A program made the translations under genes and the position numbers. Positions 43,201 through 51,937 of a stretch of DNA of 64,000 nucleotides are shown piece by piece (position 1 is the stretch's first letter; each line of letters opens with the position of its first letter). Location of the stretch: contig JAHEXY010000001.1 of NCBI GenBank assembly GCA_023251875.1, forward strand, positions 124,001-188,000, in the 5' to 3' direction. The stretch is from Bacteroidota bacterium (lineage in GTDB: Bacteria > Bacteroidota > Bacteroidia > JAHEXY01). Below the pieces are notes generated by a model. That model worked only from the letters and a program-made list of their open reading frames with translations, made no database searches and was not told the DNA's origin.

Positions 43201-46200
43201 GGTATAGATGTGAGCGGTGAAAGTGATATAAGTATGCAATCAATGAGCAGCCCTATTACTGACAATCCTGTTAAATTAAAATGGACAAATAGTTCTACTT
43301 GCAATGAAAATATATCAAGTTATGAAATTCAAATTCTTCGCTTATTCAATACCAAAGACGCTTATGCTGACGAGCCTCAGGCTGTATATGCCGAAGTAGA
43401 TTGGAGTAAATCACTAGTAATTGTAACTGAAAACAGTAATACCTCATTAAAACTTACACTTACCGAAGGAACCGGATATTATATATGGCGCATTAGACCA
43501 ATCGGAAATTATTATGAAGGGGGTTTTGGGGATAGCCGAAATTATGGAAATTGGGCAACATCTGCTGCCGATGGTGATATTATTAACCTATCTGCTATAA
43601 GCAGTTTAACTACAACTCAACAAAAATATATTTTCTATTATAAACAATTTGATTCTGATAAAAATTGGATTTATAAACGCTATTTAAGTGAAGAAGCAAA
43701 AATAAATGAAGGTATAACGTATGCTGATGGACTTGCCATGCCTCATCAAACACAAAAAAAACTACAAGAACAAAATAAAGTTTCAACCAGTCAATCCTTG
43801 TATGACTATGTTGGCCGTAAAGGAATTCAAACCATAACAGCGCCTATTACTCAAACTAAATTGGCCTATATGGATACTTTAGTTCAAGACAAAAACAAAA
43901 ATTTGTATGGACCTGATGATTTTGATAGCGATGATCGTTACAATAAACCACGATACCCTGTTTGTGCCGGTGATTCTGTTGATGTACCGGTGTGGGAAAA
44001 TGCTTATCCAATGTATGGGGCTATTAGTAAATATTTTTCTAATTCTAATCCTGATATTAATGTTCCCAATGCGGAAAACTATCCTTATTCAAGAACGGTA
44101 TATGATAAGCTGGGTAGGCCGAAAAAAACTTCACTTTACGGATATGAACATCATATGGGTTTATATGATGAAACATATATGCTTGGCGGCTTACAACGTA
44201 CCGTACGCACCTATTATTCTGCAGTTGCTGACTCTGAATTAATAACCGTTTTTGGAGACGAAACCCCGGCCGATACCGGCATATATAAAATTGTAAAGGT
44301 TGACCCAAATGAAGTTCCTACAGTTACCTATAAAACAACAGGTGGACAAATTATTGCAACTTGTATGGTCAATACCGGTGATCATCCATTATTAGAAGAC
44401 ATAAGCGAAGTAAATAATACCATAACTAAAGAAATAAAGGGGAGCATACAGGCTGATCCATACACAATGATTAAAGAACAATCAATTGTTTTTACTGATC
44501 CTACCATACAATTAGATGTTGATTATTTATTAAACAAAGATGAGTTTGAGGCAAATTGTGTTACTTATTGCTCTACCTGCGATTACATTGTTGATTTATA
44601 TGTAATACGAGAAGAAACCAATGAAATTAAGTGGGAATATAAAGATACAATTACTCCGGGAGAGTGCGGAGGTGATTTAATATTTAATCCTGACGGAGCA
44701 GATTCTTCAGAGTCTATGTCTGCCTATTATGATGAAACTTGCCCCCAATTGGTATTAGGTACCGGCACCGGAGGCGATGTTTCTGTAATTATGCTTTCTG
44801 ATCCGGGTAGCTATCGTATTGGACGAAAAATTACAGTAAACAGCAAGTATAATGGAGAAGCACGTTATAGAGATTATCATGCCGATAAAATTGATACTTT
44901 ACTTGATAACGAAGCTTCTAAATTTGATACCCTTATTAGTTTATTAAATGATACAACAGGGAGCTTAACTGACCTTTATAGCTATTTAGATGATTTATCC
45001 AGCGGTTCAACTTCTGCCTGTGATGATGAAACAGATGAAAGTGGTAATGCAGGAAGAACCAGCTTTGATTTTGCAAGCCGTTTTGGAAGCGGTATTAGCA
45101 CCAAATTTGGTTCTGGGAGTTCCTCTAAATCATCCATGTTATCGGGTTCAATTACCAAAACAGGCACAGCCCACAACAATGAAATATGGCAAGTATCTTA
45201 TGATTCAACAAATACACCCGAAGGTTATACCGGAACCTATACGCTTGCTTCTTCTTGTCTTGAAATAGAAGTACCTGAAATACCTTGCGATTTTAACCCT
45301 TGTGATGCGCTTTGGAAAACCACAGGAAGTGAAGACTGGCAAACGGATTTAATTAGCCAATATGGGGGCTATTATGATTACGAAAGCATGCTTACCGATA
45401 AAAATGGTGATACTTATGGCAATGATCTCTATAAATATTTTTATGATAAATATGGGGCCTATAAATATCCGGCAAATATGCAAGATCAAGCAACAATTAC
45501 TATTACCGGCAGTACAAGTGAAGCTTATGTAACCTATGAAGAAGGGATTATAATTGATGATTCTAAGGCTAAAATCACAATTTGTTTGAGTTCAGGAAAT
45601 GACGGCACCTCAAGTTGCGATTTTTTTAATATGACACTCGAACCGGCATATATTCATTCAAGATATAATGTACAAAGCGATGGTTCTAGAGGCTCTCATG
45701 TATTTGATTACGCAACTGTTGAAGAATTTACAGATGAGGTATACAATACCCTACAACCTACATTGGCTATTTATGGATATTCTGTAACGGTTTCTCATTC
45801 CAATAACAAGGGGGTAATAACTATTTCTTATAATTTCGATAATTCATCAAGTGATGCAACTTCTCCATCAACCAATCATAGCTTGTCTGTAAGCGATACA
45901 AAAGCCAGTGGAGAAAGTTTTACCGGTACAGGAACTAATTTTGTGCGATCTGATGAAGATTTTTCTGGTGGCAATGGAGCCTTTAATTCAATGGTAACGC
46001 ACATGATCATGGAAGATAAAGATGGCACAGATGGTGATGATTATGATTGTTATGATATGTATTTAGTTTGGGAAGGAATTGTAAATGATTACCCATCTCT
46101 TTATGAGATGATGGTTACCTCAACCGGAACTGATTTGCCGGGGCTGGATTTACTGGATTATTTTTTGAGTTTTACAGGAAAAAAATATTCTGGTTTTTCA

Positions 46201-49200
46201 AATGAACCTTATGGTAGTAATGGAGGTGGCAGTGTATATGGGTATGGTTACCTTGAATATGCTTATAAGTCTTTTGAATTGGATACCGTTCCTCTTTCTG
46301 CTAGTCAAAGTCAAAAAACAAGTGGATATCCAGTTGTAGATGAGCAAGAAGTAAACTGCGCCAAGTTACACGGTGTAATTTATGATACACCTATTGATGA
46401 ATGGACTAATCCTGAAGAGTGGGATGAAACAAGTTGTGGCAGCAATGCTTGGTGGGGAGGCATGATTGCAGGTACTATTGCTGATGATATTAATGAAAGT
46501 GATACCTGTAAAGCATGGAATTCCTATTACGAATGTTTAAATTCTGATCTTGATTTGTATGCCGGAGAAATTAGCTCGGCTATTGGCACAGCATGCAATA
46601 ATAGCCCTGACGCTACTTGCTTTGCAGAATTTTCTTCATACCTGAAAGAACGAACTATTGATGTTATTGAAAAACGTGAACTAGGCTTTTCTAATCAAAT
46701 AAAATATACCTTGGGTATTACCAGAGCATTAGCCAATACAAGGGCTTATCGCTTGAGAGATTATTTAGAAGATGCATTTGATCTTACAGTACAAAAAGAT
46801 GGTTCGGGCAATATTACCAGCATTGGTACCACCGACCAACTTAATACTTTTTACAATTTGCACAACAAAGGACTAGAAGTTTCGGAAACTGCTACAGGAA
46901 GTTATACTTATATTCCCGCTTCAAGTAAAAAAATGTCGGAAATTTTATCTGATGAACTTAATACAAAATTTAGAAAATCAGCTAGTGTAACTAAAACTGA
47001 AGTAACAAACGAATTAGACAATCTTTATGATAAATTCGGATGGAGCAAAACTAAACTTACAAGTAAAATAACCCCTGCTTTTTCATCTATGACATCTATT
47101 ACCAGGCATAGTTCAGTTTCTAAAATGAACTTTAGTGTAAGTAGCGGAAAAATAATACTTAATAATATTGTTAGCCGTACAGGCGCTATTTCATCAGTAG
47201 TGGTTGCTGATCTTGCTTTAGATGATGATGTAATAAATCTTGATGGCATATATTACAATTGGGGAAATTCATTAAGTGCCATTACAAACCCAATGAGAAC
47301 ACTTAGTATTGCAGTAGATTGTGATTCTCGTAACCTTACTTATCTGATTAATCAAATTAATTATGCTTTAGATGACGCTAAAACTTGCCGTTTAGATAAA
47401 TCATTAGCAGAGTATGATGAGCATTGCGCTCTACCAACAAGTATTCATGATTCTTTAGTAGTTAGCTACAGTGTAGATTATCACCAATACACTTTATTTT
47501 ACTATGATATTGCCGGTAATCTTATAAAAGTAGTACCTCCAAAAGGAGTTGACGAATTTGATAGAGATACTGACGGTGATGGAGTGGGAGATGCTATTCC
47601 TTCTCGCCAAGATGTTAAAAATCATAAATATGCAACTACCTACAAATACAATTCTGTTGGTCAAATGGTTTATGAAGAAACCCCTGATGGCGGAGCAAAA
47701 TATTATTATTATAACAGCATTGGTCAGCTTCGTTTTGCCCAAAATGCAAATGATTTAGCAAATGGTATATATGAATATCAAAAATACGATGCATTAGGTA
47801 ATTTAATTGAAGGAGGAATATCAAGTCTTGATACTGCTGACAATAATTTTTTAGAAAATGTAGATGACGAAGATTTTCCTACTTCTCAATTGTTAGATCG
47901 TAAAGTAATTGTATATGGAAATGGAAGTGAAAGCGATATTATTAAATACATAGATGGAATTACTGAGCAAAAGTATCTCGAAAGTCGTATTCAGTATTCA
48001 TATAGCGATCCGGATGGTACTGATGGTAATGGAGATGAAATTTATACCTATTACAGCTATAATCCGCATGGAAATGTACAATGGGTTGCCGATAGTATTC
48101 CCGGAGTGGCTATGAAGTATATTTTTTATGATTATGATCTGCTTTCAGGAAAAGTAAAAGCCGTAAAATATAATGAAGGTATGACCGACCAATTTCAATA
48201 TCGTTATACATACGATTCAGATAATAGACTTATTGCCGTTGAAACCTCGCGTGATAATGTAATTTGGGATTTAGATGCCAAATATGAATACTATGCCTAT
48301 GGCCCTTTAAAACGATGTTCAATTGGTGAGGATAATGTTCAGGGATTAGATTATGTGTACACACTTAATGGATGGTTAAAAGCTATTAACCATCAAAGCC
48401 TTAGTTCTAAATTCGACCCAGGTGGTGATGGTACGGCCGCAAGCACTTTCGGGCAAGATGTATTTGGTATTACCTTTGGTTATTATAATGGCGACTTTAA
48501 ACGTAAATATAAAACCGACTACTCTGTATTTAATTCTGAATTTAATGATGACACCTCACAATATTTTAATACCGGAAAAATGCAATTAGCATGGGATTAT
48601 GATAATGCCGACCGTGGTTATGATAAGGTTGATAATACTCAGGCATTCGATTATCGCCCTTTATTTAATGGCGCAATAACAAATGTTGCTTATTCTACAC
48701 AAGCTTCAAATGAGGCTAGTGTGTCATACGATGGTAAAATAAAAGGGTTCAAATATAAATATGATGAACTTTATAGGTTGGTCGAAAGTAATTTCGACTT
48801 CTATAATACCACCCAAAAAGATTGGACCAAACACATTATGTCTACTCCAAGTTCGCTTACAGATTACAATACTTCATACACCTATGATTTAATGGGTAAC
48901 ATCACCAGCCTTACCAGATATGGAGTAGATAATAAAAAGATGGACGAATTAACTTATCATTACGAAGACAAGGATGGAGATGGGGTTGACGATAACAATC
49001 GTTTATCCTATATAACAGATAACATAAGCAGCTCCGACTATACTTATCAATATGATTTAGAAAATCAAAGTACCAATAATTATTCGTATGATGATATAGG
49101 TCAATTAATAGGTGATAATGCCGAAGGCATTAAATCAATAGATTGGTCACGAACCAATAAAGTAAAAACTGTAATTAAAGAAACTTTAGATGCTATGGGG

Positions 49201-50799
49201 GGGACCACACATACCGAAATTAATTTTACTTATGATGCGCTTGACAGGCGAGTTTCAAAAAATGTAACCATAAAAACTAAATATAGAACTCCAAAAGTAA
49301 GTACAACTGAAGAAACTACTTATTATATAAATGATGCCAATGGAAATGAAATGGGTATTTATACCGTTGATGCCAGCGGGGCTAAAATAAGTGAACAACC
49401 AATTTATGCATCAGGCCGTATAGGAATGGTTAAGGCCGATAAAACAGTAACCTTAGCATCCAATACAGCCTCAACAACAAGCACAAATATCTATACGCGT
49501 ACTATAAAACAAAAAAATTATGAAATAAAAGATAATTTGAGCAATGTACGTGCCGTAATATATGATGCAAAAGAAACAAATGCTAGCGGTACTTTTTATG
49601 CAGATTTAATTTCATCAAATGATTATTATCCGTATGGAATGATAATGCCTAAGAGCGATTACAAGAGCGGTGATTATCGTTATGGTTATCAAAGCATGGA
49701 GCGTGATGACGAACTTAAAGATGGCGGCAATAGTTATGATTTTGGCGCTCGTATTCTTGATCCTAGGGCTGCCAGATGGTTATCAACCGATCCATTAGCA
49801 GCTAAGTTTCCATGGCAATCTCCTTATGTTTCTATGGACGATGACCCAATAAATAGAACAGATTTTTCCGGTTCACTTACCGATGAATCCTTAACCGGGC
49901 CAGCCGATAAAAAAGCTATGGCATCAGATGGTCCAACCGTAGGAACTGGAGAAGGTACCGGTGAAGGCGGAGAAAAACATGAAGGGCTTGGTACAAAAGT
50001 TGCCAATGAGGAAGCGATTAAGATTATGATGACAGCGACAGAGTTGGGTGTAGAACAGGGTGTGGAACATGTTGCTGAACAAGTAGCTGAGCAAGGAGTG
50101 ATGAGAATGTATTATGTTGAAGGGTCGAAGCAATGGTTTGGAGTGCTAGCCGGTAAAGTTTATGCTCTTACCCCTGTTATGGAAGATGGAGCAGTAAGAG
50201 GAATAAACTATACATGCCTTGGCACGGTTGAATCTATTGCAAAATCATCCGGGCAAGTTGGAGGCTTTGCAATTGCCATGCTGTTTGCAATACCGGAAAT
50301 TAAGGAAGCTGGTGAAAAAAATGGTGGATTGGCTGCAGCTCAAGTTGCTGCAGATAAGGCAACAGCTGCTGGGTGCGGAATGATTGGAACCGAAGCAGCT
50401 ACCGGAGTAGCTGTTTCTACTGCTATCTATTTTGGTTGGCTTGAAGTAGAGCCAGGAGGAGGTACTCTTGCTCATATTCTAATAACAGGTGGAGCTGCGC
50501 TAACTTTTGGAGCTGCGGCAGCATTAGAATGTGAATGGGGGCTGGAAGAAATACATAAATCTTCAGCCGAAGTGCCTTCTGAACATGCTCCACTTGCTCC
50601 CCCTGCTGAATCTCAAGCAGTAATACATGCTCGAGAAGTTTTAAGCAGTGGTGGTACTAATCAATCAGCGCCTGTTCCGGCTGAACAACCTAAAAAGCCC
50701 GTATATGTACCTAAAACTGCTTGGCATTACGACCCAAGATATAATTGTTGGGTATCACCTGATGGATCATCTTTTTCGCAAGACCCACCAATGAAATAG
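40279..50799 (+). CDS. Giant RHS-repeat protein with Ig array and unidentified C-terminal tip
   Basis: A 3506-residue exported protein. ATG 40279 is preferred because it leads directly to the signal peptide (VLGKLTLLFLLLANFSTFSA). Residues about 145-594 are five Ig-like modules of exactly 90 residues (ATFTVVASGSGLTYQWQKLK, YKYKCVVTNSCGSATS), with two diverged ones after. A long middle region precedes YD repeats from about residue 2400 (LFYYDIAGNLIKVVPPKG, TYKYNSVGQMVYEETPDGG). The RHS core is near residue 3160 (GARILDPRAARWLSTDPLA). The last 310 residues are a Gly/Ala-rich tip with hydrophobic segments (GGFAIAMLFAIPEI, ILITGGAALTFGAAAALE), a possible toxin. No immunity gene is visible downstream. 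Confidence 0.88.
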   Translation: MKQYYSKNYQAPTFKVLGKLTLLFLLLANFSTFSANSFNGATVKSAQTICSGSTPAALTLAITTCTGSAAYSISAYEWQVSNDNGKLDAWAKPVAGSGATTASYTPPALTSSKYYRCKITVSNYCASITSPNYYTASILIKVNAAPSITTQPSNKTVCSGSSATFTVVATGSGLTYQWQKLKPLGLAYANISGATSASYTFTTAGTDDGYKYKCVVTNSCGSATSNAVSLTVNSAPSITTPPSSQTVCADSSATFTVVASGSGLTYQWQKLKPLGLAYVDISGATSASYTFTTASTDDGYKYKCVVTNSCGSATSTAVSLTVNSAPSITTPPSSQTICADSSATFTVVASGSGLTYQWQKFKPLGLKYVDISGATSASYSFTSASTDDGYKYKCVVTNSCGSATSTAVSLTVNSAPSISTQPSSQTVCADSSATFTVVASGSGLTYQWKKLKPLGIAYANISGATSASYSFTTASTDDGYKYKCVVSNSCGSATSNAVSLTVNSAPSISTQPSSETVCADSSVTFTVVASGSGLTYQWKKLKPLGLMYVDISGATSASYSFTTASTDDGYKYKCVVSNSCGSATTTAVSLTVNSAPSITAQPSSQTVSSGSSATFSVTASGSGLTYQWQSCATSTGTFANVSSGTGATSSTYSFTTASSDNGYYYHCVVSGTCTPSVTSSAVSLTVETPISITVQPAPATVYDGTAASFTIIASGTGLTYQWQKSTTAGGTTFASIGGATNMVYSFVAGTADNGYLYRCIVSGTSGTSVTSTSVPLTVRSMPTIAGEYSFVYSGTSTTYSKSTSLLSASGTPPDTYIDINNRASGKKDSVPGVSYSYTELSASTAKTFYNDFMYRCVTSPTTCYSKLLNSFKLVAVLNTGDVDNLGTGIPYTVQVVLAVKDPAATALNKSITLNISENSPEQVYQIEIDPSEVLEFSQANITISSITVTPTAPAAFVASLKSSIALNVYFDIDYGIDVSGESDISMQSMSSPITDNPVKLKWTNSSTCNENISSYEIQILRLFNTKDAYADEPQAVYAEVDWSKSLVIVTENSNTSLKLTLTEGTGYYIWRIRPIGNYYEGGFGDSRNYGNWATSAADGDIINLSAISSLTTTQQKYIFYYKQFDSDKNWIYKRYLSEEAKINEGITYADGLAMPHQTQKKLQEQNKVSTSQSLYDYVGRKGIQTITAPITQTKLAYMDTLVQDKNKNLYGPDDFDSDDRYNKPRYPVCAGDSVDVPVWENAYPMYGAISKYFSNSNPDINVPNAENYPYSRTVYDKLGRPKKTSLYGYEHHMGLYDETYMLGGLQRTVRTYYSAVADSELITVFGDETPADTGIYKIVKVDPNEVPTVTYKTTGGQIIATCMVNTGDHPLLEDISEVNNTITKEIKGSIQADPYTMIKEQSIVFTDPTIQLDVDYLLNKDEFEANCVTYCSTCDYIVDLYVIREETNEIKWEYKDTITPGECGGDLIFNPDGADSSESMSAYYDETCPQLVLGTGTGGDVSVIMLSDPGSYRIGRKITVNSKYNGEARYRDYHADKIDTLLDNEASKFDTLISLLNDTTGSLTDLYSYLDDLSSGSTSACDDETDESGNAGRTSFDFASRFGSGISTKFGSGSSSKSSMLSGSITKTGTAHNNEIWQVSYDSTNTPEGYTGTYTLASSCLEIEVPEIPCDFNPCDALWKTTGSEDWQTDLISQYGGYYDYESMLTDKNGDTYGNDLYKYFYDKYGAYKYPANMQDQATITITGSTSEAYVTYEEGIIIDDSKAKITICLSSGNDGTSSCDFFNMTLEPAYIHSRYNVQSDGSRGSHVFDYATVEEFTDEVYNTLQPTLAIYGYSVTVSHSNNKGVITISYNFDNSSSDATSPSTNHSLSVSDTKASGESFTGTGTNFVRSDEDFSGGNGAFNSMVTHMIMEDKDGTDGDDYDCYDMYLVWEGIVNDYPSLYEMMVTSTGTDLPGLDLLDYFLSFTGKKYSGFSNEPYGSNGGGSVYGYGYLEYAYKSFELDTVPLSASQSQKTSGYPVVDEQEVNCAKLHGVIYDTPIDEWTNPEEWDETSCGSNAWWGGMIAGTIADDINESDTCKAWNSYYECLNSDLDLYAGEISSAIGTACNNSPDATCFAEFSSYLKERTIDVIEKRELGFSNQIKYTLGITRALANTRAYRLRDYLEDAFDLTVQKDGSGNITSIGTTDQLNTFYNLHNKGLEVSETATGSYTYIPASSKKMSEILSDELNTKFRKSASVTKTEVTNELDNLYDKFGWSKTKLTSKITPAFSSMTSITRHSSVSKMNFSVSSGKIILNNIVSRTGAISSVVVADLALDDDVINLDGIYYNWGNSLSAITNPMRTLSIAVDCDSRNLTYLINQINYALDDAKTCRLDKSLAEYDEHCALPTSIHDSLVVSYSVDYHQYTLFYYDIAGNLIKVVPPKGVDEFDRDTDGDGVGDAIPSRQDVKNHKYATTYKYNSVGQMVYEETPDGGAKYYYYNSIGQLRFAQNANDLANGIYEYQKYDALGNLIEGGISSLDTADNNFLENVDDEDFPTSQLLDRKVIVYGNGSESDIIKYIDGITEQKYLESRIQYSYSDPDGTDGNGDEIYTYYSYNPHGNVQWVADSIPGVAMKYIFYDYDLLSGKVKAVKYNEGMTDQFQYRYTYDSDNRLIAVETSRDNVIWDLDAKYEYYAYGPLKRCSIGEDNVQGLDYVYTLNGWLKAINHQSLSSKFDPGGDGTAASTFGQDVFGITFGYYNGDFKRKYKTDYSVFNSEFNDDTSQYFNTGKMQLAWDYDNADRGYDKVDNTQAFDYRPLFNGAITNVAYSTQASNEASVSYDGKIKGFKYKYDELYRLVESNFDFYNTTQKDWTKHIMSTPSSLTDYNTSYTYDLMGNITSLTRYGVDNKKMDELTYHYEDKDGDGVDDNNRLSYITDNISSSDYTYQYDLENQSTNNYSYDDIGQLIGDNAEGIKSIDWSRTNKVKTVIKETLDAMGGTTHTEINFTYDALDRRVSKNVTIKTKYRTPKVSTTEETTYYINDANGNEMGIYTVDASGAKISEQPIYASGRIGMVKADKTVTLASNTASTTSTNIYTRTIKQKNYEIKDNLSNVRAVIYDAKETNASGTFYADLISSNDYYPYGMIMPKSDYKSGDYRYGYQSMERDDELKDGGNSYDFGARILDPRAARWLSTDPLAAKFPWQSPYVSMDDDPINRTDFSGSLTDESLTGPADKKAMASDGPTVGTGEGTGEGGEKHEGLGTKVANEEAIKIMMTATELGVEQGVEHVAEQVAEQGVMRMYYVEGSKQWFGVLAGKVYALTPVMEDGAVRGINYTCLGTVESIAKSSGQVGGFAIAMLFAIPEIKEAGEKNGGLAAAQVAADKATAAGCGMIGTEAATGVAVSTAIYFGWLEVEPGGGTLAHILITGGAALTFGAAAALECEWGLEEIHKSSAEVPSEHAPLAPPAESQAVIHAREVLSSGGTNQSAPVPAEQPKKPVYVPKTAWHYDPRYNCWVSPDGSSFSQDPPMK
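40711..42060 (+). repeat. Five tandem 270-bp Ig-like coding repeats
   Basis: Unit boundaries fall at 40711, 40981, 41251, 41521 and 41791, each exactly 270 bases and highly similar; a sixth, diverged unit starts at 42061. Units differ by few substitutions (for example LAYVDISG versus LKYVDISG), which suggests recent duplication or gene conversion. Copy number is likely variable between strains. Confidence 0.95.
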
Positions 50800-50814
50800 G
50801 TAAAGTATGTAAAA

Positions 50815-50856
50815 TGAAAATATCCGTGAAATATAAAAATTTCACGGATATTTTCA
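50815..50856 (+). terminator. Terminator of the RHS locus
   Basis: TGAAAATATCCGTGAAAT and its exact reverse complement (18-base arms) surround a 6-base loop, 15 bases after the stop of the giant RHS gene and 16 bases before lpxK. Confidence 0.85.
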
Positions 50857-50872
50857 CTTAAAATAAACCATC

Positions 50873-51937
50873 ATGTTTCTAATAAGACTCATTTTACTTC
50901 CGCTTTCATTAATTTATTCACTAGCAATTTTTATTAGAAATAAATTATATGATTGGAAGATATTTTCTTCTACACAATTTAATATTCCTATTATTTCAGT
51001 TGGCAATATTACTGTTGGTGGTACAGGCAAAACACCGCATATTGCCTATTTAATAGAGCTATTACAAAAGCATTATAAGCTTGCAGTTTTAAGTAGAGGA
51101 TACGGCCGAATGTCAAAAGGATTTAAATTACTTACCGAAAAGTCAATTGCAGCAAAAGTGGGAGATGAGCCGCTCATGCTCAAACAAAAATTTCCCAAAG
51201 CAATTGTAGCCGTTGATGAAAACAGGGTAAACGGCATCAATCAAATTTTACAATTGCATCCAAAGGTACAAACCATTTTATTGGATGATGCTTTTCAACA
51301 CAGAGCTGTAAAAGCGCATTTGTCTATTGTTTTAATAGATTACAACCAACCTATATTTAATGATTTTTTATTGCCTGCCGGCAGGTTAAGAGAAAATAAA
51401 AGTGCCTTGTCAAGAGCCAATATTATTATTGTAAGTAAGACACCAAGCAATTTATCTGAGCAAGAACAAAAACAATGGGAACAAAAATTACAATTACGAT
51501 CTCATCAACAATTGTACTTTTCATTTATTGCTTATGGAGAACCGGTTGCTATGCAGGATGAAGGTTTCCCAATTGCGAAAACTGAATTAAAAAATTACGA
51601 TTGTTTATTGGTAAGTGGCATTGCTAATGCAGAACCATTGATAGGTTTTGTTAAAAGCAATTGTAAATCGGTAAAACATTTGGCTTACCAAGATCATTAT
51701 AATTATACCATTAAGGATATACAAAAAATAAGAAAAACTTTTGAAACAATTAATAGTGAAAAGAAACTATTCATTACAACTGAAAAAGATTTTTCACGTA
51801 TGAGCAATCCTGAATTTAAAAACGAATTAAAAAATGTTGCCGCCTATTATTTACCAATAGAAGTGCAATTTCACAATACAACTCCACTAAGCTTTAACGA
51901 TTATATTTTATCGTTTCTCAATAATTTTACTTTCTAA
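50873..51937 (+). CDS. lpxK: Tetraacyldisaccharide 4'-kinase
   Basis: A 354-residue LpxK, which phosphorylates the 4' position of the lipid A precursor at the inner membrane. An N-terminal membrane helix (LIRLILLPLSLIYSLAIFIR) precedes the Walker A motif VGNITVGGTGKTPHIAYLIE (GGTGKTP, residues 49-55). VLSRGYGRMSKGFKL, VGDEPLMLKQKFPKAIVAVD, ILLDDAFQHRAV and PAGRLRENKSALSRAN are further family blocks. Length is normal for Bacteroidota. Its 3' end overlaps the convergent RND gene by 11 bases. Confidence 0.95.
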   Translation: MFLIRLILLPLSLIYSLAIFIRNKLYDWKIFSSTQFNIPIISVGNITVGGTGKTPHIAYLIELLQKHYKLAVLSRGYGRMSKGFKLLTEKSIAAKVGDEPLMLKQKFPKAIVAVDENRVNGINQILQLHPKVQTILLDDAFQHRAVKAHLSIVLIDYNQPIFNDFLLPAGRLRENKSALSRANIIIVSKTPSNLSEQEQKQWEQKLQLRSHQQLYFSFIAYGEPVAMQDEGFPIAKTELKNYDCLLVSGIANAEPLIGFVKSNCKSVKHLAYQDHYNYTIKDIQKIRKTFETINSEKKLFITTEKDFSRMSNPEFKNELKNVAAYYLPIEVQFHNTTPLSFNDYILSFLNNFTF

